NCBI RefSeq assembly: GCF_000803645.1
Contig: NZ_CP009122.1
Location: 4,378,501 to 4,442,500 of the forward strand
Source: Sphingopyxis fribergensis
Lineage (GTDB): Bacteria; Pseudomonadota; Alphaproteobacteria; Sphingomonadales; Sphingomonadaceae
DNA: 64,000 nt
Reading direction: 5' to 3'
The translations under genes were made by a program, and so were the position numbers. The stretch's first letter is position 1, and each line of letters begins with the position of its first letter. Shown one piece after another: positions 58,721 through 64,000 of this stretch. The notes beneath the pieces were generated by a model. It was not told the origin of the DNA. It did not search any database and worked only from the letters and a program-made list of their open reading frames with translations.

Positions 58721-59811
58721 GCCGAAACCCCCCCGCTCAGCGTTGGGACGCTCAGCGCGCCGAACCCGTAATGCGCCAGCCAGCGCAGGTCGCCGTCGAA
58801 AAAGGCGCGCAGATCGTCCATGCCATATTTGAGCATCGCGAGCCGGTCGACGCCGACCCCGAAGGCGAAGCCCTGCCACTCGTCAGGATCGAGCCCGCAA
58901 TTCGCAATGACGCGGCGATTGACCATGCCGCTGCCGAGCAGCTCCATCCACGCATGTCCCGCGTCGTCGCCGTTGCCGCCGACGATGCGGCGGCCCTTTT
59001 CCTGCTTATAGCCGACATCGACTTCGGCCGAGGGTTCGGTGAACGGGAAATAGCTGGGGCGCAGGCGGAGCACGATGTCGTCGCGCTCGAAATAGGCCTT
59101 CAGGAAGGTTTCGAGCGTCCATTTCAGGTGCCCCATATGGATGCCGCGATCGATGACGAGACCTTCGACCTGGTGGAACATCGGCGTGTGCGTCGCATCG
59201 CTGTCGCTGCGATAGACGCGGCCGGGCGCGATGATGCGGATCGGCGGCTGTTGCGACATCATCGTGCGGATCTGCACCGGCGAGGTGTGCGTGCGCAGCA
59301 GCATCGCGCGGCCTTCGACGTCCGTGTCGGGGAAATAGAACGTGTCGTGCATTGCGCGCGCGGGATGCGTCTCCGGAATGTTGAGCGCGGTGAAGTTGCG
59401 CCAGTCGTCCTCGATCTCAGGACCCGTCGCAACGGCGAAACCCATGTCGGCGAATATTTCGGCGAGTTCGTCCATCACCTGGCTGACCGGATGGATGCTG
59501 CCGCGCGGGCTTGTGTCGGCGGGCAGCGACATGTCAATCGCTTCGGCCGCCAGCTTCACGTCGAGCGCCGCAGCATCCAGTTCCGCTTTGCGCGCCGCAA
59601 GCCCCGCGGTCACCGCCTCGCGCAGGCTGTGGATCTCGGGACCCTTCGCTTGCCGCTCGTCGGGTGTCATGCCGCCCAGCGTCTTGAGCAGTGCGGTGAT
59701 GGTGCCCGCCTTGCCCAGCGCCGACACACGCAGCGCTTCGATCGCGTCGAGGTCGGCCGCCGCCGCTATGTCACCCATAAGCTGGGTCTGGATGGCCTGG
59801 ATATCGCTCAT
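58717..59811 (-). CDS. pheS: Phenylalanyl-tRNA synthetase alpha subunit
   Basis: Catalytic subunit of 364 residues with an N-terminal coiled coil, class II motif 2 in [10 protein letters not shown] and [19 protein letters not shown], and motif 3 in [29 protein letters not shown] start at 59811; the longer frame to 59934 has no support. It forms an operon with pheT. In many bacteria it follows rplT directly, but here an AraC-type gene and a repeat lie between. Confidence 0.97.
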   Translation of the reverse strand: MSDIQAIQTQLMGDIAAAADLDAIEALRVSALGKAGTITALLKTLGGMTPDERQAKGPEIHSLREAVTAGLAARKAELDAAALDVKLAAEAIDMSLPADTSPRGSIHPVSQVMDELAEIFADMGFAVATGPEIEDDWRNFTALNIPETHPARAMHDTFYFPDTDVEGRAMLLRTHTSPVQIRTMMSQQPPIRIIAPGRVYRSDSDATHTPMFHQVEGLVIDRGIHMGHLKWTLETFLKAYFERDDIVLRLRPSYFPFTEPSAEVDVGYKQEKGRRIVGGNGDDAGHAWMELLGSGMVNRRVIANCGLDPDEWQGFAFGVGVDRLAMLKYGMDDLRAFFDGDLRWLAHYGFGALSVPTLSGGVSA

Positions 59812-59955
59812 CGTCGTTCGTCCTGTTCCGGCGGCATTGGCGCTGCCGGCCTGCTTTTTCGCTTCTGTTAGGATATGGCGGCTGCCCGCCCGTCCGTCGC
59901 CTGCCGCTTGCACCGAACGCCCCGCGCGGGTCAAGCCTGATGGCGGAAAACGGGG

Positions 59956-60858
59956 CTATCCTGCAGGCTTGTGCAGACCCTGTACTGCGGCCCCCGCGGC
60001 GGCGGCGCGGGCGAACGCCGCCGCGCCCAAAATAGGCTTGGGGCGCGCGGCATAGTCGCGCGGGCTCATCCCCATGAAACGCTGAAAGTCGCGCGTGAAC
60101 TGCGCCTGGTCGTAATAATGATGATCCATTGTATCGATCCACGCCATCGACGGGTCGAGCATGAAGCGCGCGAGGCTGCGCAGGAAGCGCTGGCGCAGCA
60201 GGAGCAATTTGGGCGAAAAACCGAAGGCGCGGTGGCTCAGCCGCTCGATCGACCGTTCGGAGAGGCCGAGCTTGGCCGAAAGATCGGCTACGCTCGTCAC
60301 CTCGTCATCGACCAGCGCCTGATGCGCGGCGAGGATGGAAGGATCGTCGGGCGGCGCATCGGCGAGGAGGGCGCAGACATGGGCGTCGATCAGCGCCGCC
60401 GCGGCATCGACGTCATTCACTTGCCGCAAGGCTTCGAGTAGCGGCGCGAAGCGAGCAAAGGCCGGGTGGGCGCTGCCGTCGGTCATCCGGTCGGCGAGCT
60501 CCTCGGCGGGCAGCGGAATGAATTTGGCCCAGCCCATCGGCAGGATGCCGATCCCCCAGGCGCGCATATTGCCCGCCGAGAAATGGGTCGCCGTGCTCGT
60601 CGGGCCGGTGGCGATGAAGCGCGGCGTTTCGGTCAACGGGCTGTCGCCGATCGCCGCGCGCGGCGGGTCGCCCTCGACAAATCGCAGGTTTGCCCATTCG
60701 GGGTGTAGATAATCCTCGACCCGGCCGCCGCCGGGAACCGCGACTTCGCTGAGGTAAATGGTGCTGACATAGGGGCGCAGGGCGGGCGACAGCGGAAAGA
60801 AGTGCGTGGCGACGCGCGCGTCGGCGGGAAGGTCATGAGATGCGTCGCGTTGCGCCAT
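59956..60858 (-). CDS. AraC family transcriptional regulator
   Basis: Protein of 300 residues with an N-terminal sensor-like domain (DUF6597-type, HFFPLSPALRPYVSTIYLSEV) and a C-terminal AraC DNA-binding domain. The first helix-turn-helix is at SVADLSAKLGLSERSIERLSHRAFG, the second at WIDTMDHHYYDQAQFTRDF, followed by the GMSPRDY motif. Ligand and targets are unknown. Start at 60858 (MAQRDASHD); the frame further upstream is not family-like. It is inserted between rplT and pheS on the same strand. Confidence 0.87.
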   Translation of the reverse strand: MAQRDASHDLPADARVATHFFPLSPALRPYVSTIYLSEVAVPGGGRVEDYLHPEWANLRFVEGDPPRAAIGDSPLTETPRFIATGPTSTATHFSAGNMRAWGIGILPMGWAKFIPLPAEELADRMTDGSAHPAFARFAPLLEALRQVNDVDAAAALIDAHVCALLADAPPDDPSILAAHQALVDDEVTSVADLSAKLGLSERSIERLSHRAFGFSPKLLLLRQRFLRSLARFMLDPSMAWIDTMDHHYYDQAQFTRDFQRFMGMSPRDYAARPKPILGAAAFARAAAAGAAVQGLHKPAG

Positions 60859-61116
60859 GCTGTCCCATTTTGAGCTAAAAGAGCATGAATAACAATGCCC
60901 CGACCCCGGCTGGTGTCGGGTTCTTACAATTTTATACGCCGCGACTGCGTCATAGTTGCGTGGCCCGCTCCAAAAAGGGGTGCGAGGAGAATTGTGACGC
61001 GACGCCAACAGGGTGGGGCCTGGCGGGGACCTGAAATAGACGACTGATTTTCCGAGCTTCGTCCCGGCCGGCAGCTTTCTGCGACCCACGGCTATTCGGA
61101 ACGGGCGGGGGGGGCG

Positions 61117-61182
61117 ATGGTTTCCACTGGAACCATTGTCGAGGCGGCGTGGAGCGGGAGCTTCGCGCCGCCTCTTCTGTTT
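61117..61182 (+). other. Two adjacent hairpins in the AraC / rplT gap
   Basis: ATGGTT with AACCAT (61117-61122/61131-61136) is followed by GAGGCGGCG with CGCCGCCTC (61141-61149/61166-61174) and TTCTGTTT. The second looks like a weak intrinsic terminator on the plus strand. The whole gap 60859-61429 holds no gene I can support; besides these hairpins it has the repeat at 61232-61310 and the rplT terminator. Confidence 0.4.
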
Positions 61183-61231
61183 GGGGTCTGGTCAAGTCAG
61201 CTTGGGGTAGGAAGCGGTCGTATCCTATATT

Positions 61232-61310
61232 CGTCATTCCCGCGAAAGCGGGAACCCAGCGATGGGCCAGCCGACGGACGCTCTGGGTCCCCGCTTTCGC
61301 GGGGATGACG
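61232..61310. repeat. Paired inverted intergenic repeat (GAAA-loop type) with compensatory changes
   Basis: Arms of 28 bases at 61232-61259 and 61283-61310 read CGTCATTCCCGCGAAAGCGG and its inverted partner. They differ at two positions, T to C and A to G, that pair with each other in the inner hairpin (TTCCCGC/GCGGGAA versus TCCCCGC/GCGGGGA). Same class as 8549-8630 and 13495-13598. Confidence 0.88.
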
Positions 61311-61370
61311 AAGAGGAGATAGGAAGTGGCCGCAATCTGTCGAAAGCCACCAGTCCGATCACAAGTCTCC

Positions 61371-61404
61371 AAAAGAAAAGGGCGGCCCCGTCGGGACCGC
61401 CCTT
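61371..61404 (-). terminator. Rho-independent terminator after rplT
   Basis: On the minus strand AAGGGCGG pairs with CCGCCCTT around TCCCGACGGGG, followed by TTCTTTT. It lies 26 bases beyond the rplT stop and explains why pheS is not in the same simple transcript. Confidence 0.88.
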
Positions 61405-61429
61405 GTTTCGTCTCGCTAGACTGAAAACG

Positions 61430-61795
61430 TCAGGCTGCCTTGGGCAGCGCCGCTTTCGCCTGAGCGATGATCGCCCCGAAGACATTGCCTTCGTTCATAG
61501 CAAGGTCGGCCATGACCTTGCGGTCGAGTTCGATCCCGGCCAGCTTCACGCCGTGCATGAACTGCGAATAGGTCAGGCCTTCGGCGCGGACTGCGGCGTT
61601 GATGCGCTGGATCCACAGGCCGCGGAAATTGCGCTTCTTAACCTTGCGGTCGCGATAAGCATATTGGCCGGCCTTTTCGACCGCCTGCTTGGCGACGCGA
61701 ATGGTGTTCTTGCGACGGCCGTAATAGCCCTTCGCCTGTTCCAATACGCGTTTGTGCTTGGCGCGCGTGGTGACGCCGCGTTTGATGCGTGACAT
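61430..61795 (-). CDS. rplT: 50S ribosomal protein L20 (bL20)
   Basis: Essential assembly protein of 121 residues ([20 protein letters not shown]), with [31 protein letters not shown] and the globular C-terminal half. In E. coli it represses its own operon by binding the leader. Thirteen bases after rpmI; infC is not adjacent in this window. Confidence 0.98.
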   Translation of the reverse strand: MSRIKRGVTTRAKHKRVLEQAKGYYGRRKNTIRVAKQAVEKAGQYAYRDRKVKKRNFRGLWIQRINAAVRAEGLTYSQFMHGVKLAGIELDRKVMADLAMNEGNVFGAIIAQAKAALPKAA

Positions 61796-61808
61796 GCTCT
61801 AGCGCTCC

Positions 61809-62012
61809 TTACTTCAGGCCGTAAGGCGCCCAGAGGCGCACATGGGCCACATCCGAATCGCTCAGCACGCTGGTGCCGCGGTTGGTGCGGATATATTTCG
61901 CATTGTGGCTGCTCAGGCGGTGGCGCTTGCCGACGACGCCGTGCTTCACCTTGCCTGAGGCGGTGAATTTGAAGCGTTTCTTCACACCGCTCTTGGTCTT
62001 CATTTTGGGCAT
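61809..62012 (-). CDS. rpmI: 50S ribosomal protein L35 (bL35)
   Basis: Protein of 67 residues (MPKMKTKSGVKKRFKFTASG), with the GKRHRLSSHNAKYIRT region. Start at 62012 follows a good AAGGAGA ribosome-binding site; the longer frame is leader DNA. The 137-base gap up to hisN contains the promoter space for rpmI-rplT. Confidence 0.97.
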   Translation of the reverse strand: MPKMKTKSGVKKRFKFTASGKVKHGVVGKRHRLSSHNAKYIRTNRGTSVLSDSDVAHVRLWAPYGLK

Positions 62013-62149
62013 TTTGGTCTCCTTTGGAAGTCCGTTTGCGTATCGACCTGGCAGCCCTTTCAGCCAGCCGACACAATCGGAAGCGGGGCGCTTAGGGGGA
62101 TTCGCGCCGAAATGCAAGCGTTGCGGCGCTCAAGTGCCGGCGCCCGCAC

Positions 62150-62932
62150 TCAGTGGTGGCAGGCGAGCCCGTCAATCACATCTTCGAGTCGCGCCGGATC
62201 GCCCAGCGCGATGACATGCCCCGCGCTGTCGGCGTTCAGCCGATCGCCGTTCCAGTCGCACATCGTCCCGCCCGCGCCCTCGACGATCGGCACCAGCGCA
62301 GCGAAGTCGTGAAGCTTCAGCCCGGCCTCGACCACCAGGTCGATATGCCCGCTCGCGAGCAGGCCGTAATTATAACAGTCGCCGCCGAAGACCATGCGCT
62401 TGTGCGACGTCTTCGCCGCCAGTGCCATGAAATGCTCCGCATCATGGTCGGCAAAATATTGCGGGCCGGTGGTCGCAAGAACCGCATCGCCCAACTCGCG
62501 GCAAATGCGCGTGCGCGCGGGCGCCCCATTGAACATGGTCGGCTGCCCCAGCGCGCCGACCCAGCGTTCGCCCGCGACCGGTTGGTCGATGATGCCGAGG
62601 ATGGGCCAGCCGTCTTGGAGCAGCGCGATCAGCGTGCCAAAGATCGGGCGGCCCGCCATGAAGCTGACTGTCCCGTCGATCGGGTCGAGCACCCACTGAC
62701 GCGATGCGTCGACGCGTTCGGCGCCATATTCCTCGCCGATGATTCCGTCGCGCGGCGCCTCGGCATCGAGCAGCCGGCGCATCGCAGCCTCGGCGCTGCG
62801 GTCGGCCTCGGTCACGGGCGAGGCGTCGGCCTTGGCTTCATGCGCAAAGGCGGCGCGGAAAAGCGGACGGATCGCCTCGCCGGCGGCGTCGGCGAGGCGA
62901 TTGGCGAGGAGAAGGTCTGATGTGAGCGACAT
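62150..62932 (-). CDS. hisN: Histidinol-phosphatase, inositol monophosphatase family
   Basis: Mg2+-dependent phosphatase of 260 residues. Metal ligands are in GEEYG (Glu67/Glu68) and VLDPIDGTVSF (Asp83, Asp86), with a late LKLHDFAALVPIVEGAGG. It matches HisN-type histidinol-phosphatases that replace HisB in actinobacteria and many alphaproteobacteria; an inositol-monophosphatase or other sugar phosphatase role is the alternative. Divergent from the tetR-like gene, with that gene's palindromic operator in the shared gap. Confidence 0.88.
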   Translation of the reverse strand: MSLTSDLLLANRLADAAGEAIRPLFRAAFAHEAKADASPVTEADRSAEAAMRRLLDAEAPRDGIIGEEYGAERVDASRQWVLDPIDGTVSFMAGRPIFGTLIALLQDGWPILGIIDQPVAGERWVGALGQPTMFNGAPARTRICRELGDAVLATTGPQYFADHDAEHFMALAAKTSHKRMVFGGDCYNYGLLASGHIDLVVEAGLKLHDFAALVPIVEGAGGTMCDWNGDRLNADSAGHVIALGDPARLEDVIDGLACHH

Positions 62933-63011
62933 GATCTTCCGCTAGCCCAGCACCGCCCGCGCCGCCAGCCCAAGCGCGCCGATCCCGCAGGCTCGATCGT
63001 AGTTTTTAATA

Positions 63012-63041
63012 ATTTTACAAAGATGGTATAACTTGTAAAAT
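63012..63041. promoter_or_regulatory. Palindromic operator upstream of the TetR gene
   Basis: ATTTTACAA (63012-63020) and TTGTAAAAT (63033-63041) are perfect nine-base inverted copies with a 12-base spacer, in an AT-rich island just before the ATG at 63049. The placement fits autorepression by the adjacent TetR-type regulator. It could also influence hisN, which starts 80 bases away on the other strand. Confidence 0.7.
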
Positions 63042-63048
63042 AACAACC

Positions 63049-63591
63049 ATGGCAGGCGATTTTCACCTTGGGCCGATCATCACGACTTTTGCGCGCTACG
63101 GGCTTCGCAAAACGTCGATGGAGGATGTCGCCATCGCGCTCGGCGTGTCGCGGCAGGCGCTCTATAACCGTTATGGATCGAAGGGCGCCTTGATCGGCTG
63201 GGCAACCAAAGCGCTGATCGACACCTCGCTGGACGACGCGCTCGCCAGCATCAACCAGCCGGCGAAGACGCTCGTTGAGCGCTTGGCCGATGCGTTCGAC
63301 GCATGGGTCGGCCGGCATATCGAGGCGCTGCGCGCGTCGCCGCACGGCACCGAAATCGTCGCGATGCTTCAGCGCGATCCCCCCGAGGCGGTGCGCGCAG
63401 CCGAGCGCCGACTGGTCGCGGCGATGGCCGAGGCGATCCGGTTCAGCGGACCGGGTTCGGCTGTCGCGCGCGCGGGCAGCATGGCGCAGGCTTTATGCTG
63501 GACGGCCCGCGGCCTCGCCCATGCCGTGCCCGATCACGCGACCTTCCGGCGACAGCTCGATCATATCGTCAGCGCGCTCGTCGCGCGCTGA
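63049..63591 (+). CDS. TetR/AcrR family transcriptional regulator
   Basis: Repressor-type protein of 180 residues. The N-terminal helix-turn-helix is TSMEDVAIALGVSRQALYNRYGSKGALIGWATKAL. The ligand-binding C-terminal domain is helical and ends RQLDHIVSALVAR. No dedicated efflux or enzyme gene is adjacent, so targets are unknown apart from the likely operator at 63012-63041. Convergent with prs. Confidence 0.9.
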   Translation: MAGDFHLGPIITTFARYGLRKTSMEDVAIALGVSRQALYNRYGSKGALIGWATKALIDTSLDDALASINQPAKTLVERLADAFDAWVGRHIEALRASPHGTEIVAMLQRDPPEAVRAAERRLVAAMAEAIRFSGPGSAVARAGSMAQALCWTARGLAHAVPDHATFRRQLDHIVSALVAR

Positions 63592-63596
63592 CGCGA

Positions 63597-64000
63597 TCAG
63601 TCGAAAAGCGAGGAGACGCTCGATTCGTCGGCGATGCGCTTGATCGCTTCGCCGAGCAAAGGCGCGACGGTGAGCGCGCGGACCTTGCCGCTGTCGTTCA
63701 CCGCATCGGTCGGCTGGATCGAATCGGTGATGACGAGCTCGGTAAGCTCGCTCGCATCGACGCGCGCGACCGCGCCGCCCGACAAGACACCGTGGGTGCA
63801 ATAAGCGACGACGCCCTCGGCGCCCGCGGCCTTCAGCGCCGCGGCGGCGTTGCACAGCGTCCCCGCCGAATCGACGATGTCGTCGATCAGGATGCAAAAG
63901 CGACCCTTCACGTCGCCGATGATGTTCATCACTTCGGATTCGCCGGCGCGCTCGCGGCGCTTGTCGACGATCGCGAGCGGGGCGTTGTCGAGCCGCTTGG
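63597..64000 (-). CDS. prs: Ribose-phosphate pyrophosphokinase (PRPP synthase), C-terminal part
   Basis: Makes PRPP from ribose 5-phosphate and ATP. About 133 C-terminal residues are visible; the gene continues past the right edge. The PRPP-binding loop lies in [27 protein letters not shown], followed by [12 protein letters not shown] and the family end. Upstream in frame, [28 protein letters not shown] is also typical. Convergent with the TetR gene. Confidence 0.96.
   Translation of the reverse strand, partial: KRLDNAPLAIVDKRRERAGESEVMNIIGDVKGRFCILIDDIVDSAGTLCNAAAALKAAGAEGVVAYCTHGVLSGGAVARVDASELTELVITDSIQPTDAVNDSGKVRALTVAPLLGEAIKRIADESSVSSLFD

Noticed and set aside
61117..61308. Small plus-strand ORF (about 63 codons) in the AraC/rplT gap
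   Set aside because: No ribosome-binding site, no homology I recognise, and it runs through hairpins and a repeat element.

Overview
The window is a GC-rich, gene-dense chromosomal segment from an alphaproteobacterium, most probably Sphingomonadaceae and Sphingopyxis-like. That placement is an inference. It rests on the gene order hemE / origin / kinase-pyrophosphorylase / maf / aroE / coaE / dnaQ known from Caulobacter and relatives, on alphaproteobacterial families (DUF1489, DUF1491, DUF6489, a CBP3-type cytochrome bc1 chaperone), and on paired intergenic repeats of a type common in sphingomonads. I saw no tRNA, rRNA, insertion sequence, prophage or CRISPR array.

Layout. 1-8244 (left arm, mostly minus strand): 5' part of mnmG, mnmE with parS sites, DUF6489; a plus-strand dienelactone hydrolase / NTF2-like pair; then DUF1489, terC, a truncated monooxygenase remnant, rho, hemJ, hemE. 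8245-8548: likely chromosome origin with DnaA boxes and GANTC sites. 8691-17087 (right arm, plus strand): ppsR-maf-aroE-coaE-dnaQ, joined by 4-base overlaps as far as coaE, then hpf, ptsN, DUF1491, a cell-wall hydrolase, a DUF4136 lipoprotein, an M14 carboxypeptidase and a GNAT enzyme. 17088-27481 (mixed accessory and housekeeping): hsp20 with a candidate heat-shock promoter and RNA thermometer, gpmA, a TonB-receptor remnant, a DUF3857/transglutaminase protein, dapD with a HAD phosphatase, a secreted subtilase with a C-terminal barrel, an amidohydrolase and a deoxyinosine glycosylase. 27482-44656: str, S10 and spc ribosomal-protein clusters, secY and adk. 44710-54984: SRPBCC protein, DUF177, bc1 chaperone, bamE, maeB, mutS, glnD. 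55192-64000: alpha/beta hydrolase, pheT-pheS, an AraC regulator, rplT-rpmI, hisN, a TetR regulator and the 3' end of prs.

Genes on both sides of the proposed origin are transcribed away from it. Two parS sites lie about 7-8 kb to its left, as expected for an origin-proximal ParB loading zone. The long plus-strand ribosomal block is co-oriented with replication. The spc cluster has a hairpin terminator after rplO, and rpsM-rpsK-rpoA-rplQ do not follow adk.

The signals not explained by ordinary genes are: the parS pair; the origin; nine paired inverted intergenic repeats, several with compensatory base changes that preserve a hairpin; a heat-shock leader; an AT-rich patch inside the subtilase gene; structured spacers around rpsJ; and several small palindromic operators. 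I found no previously undescribed multi-gene system and do not claim one.
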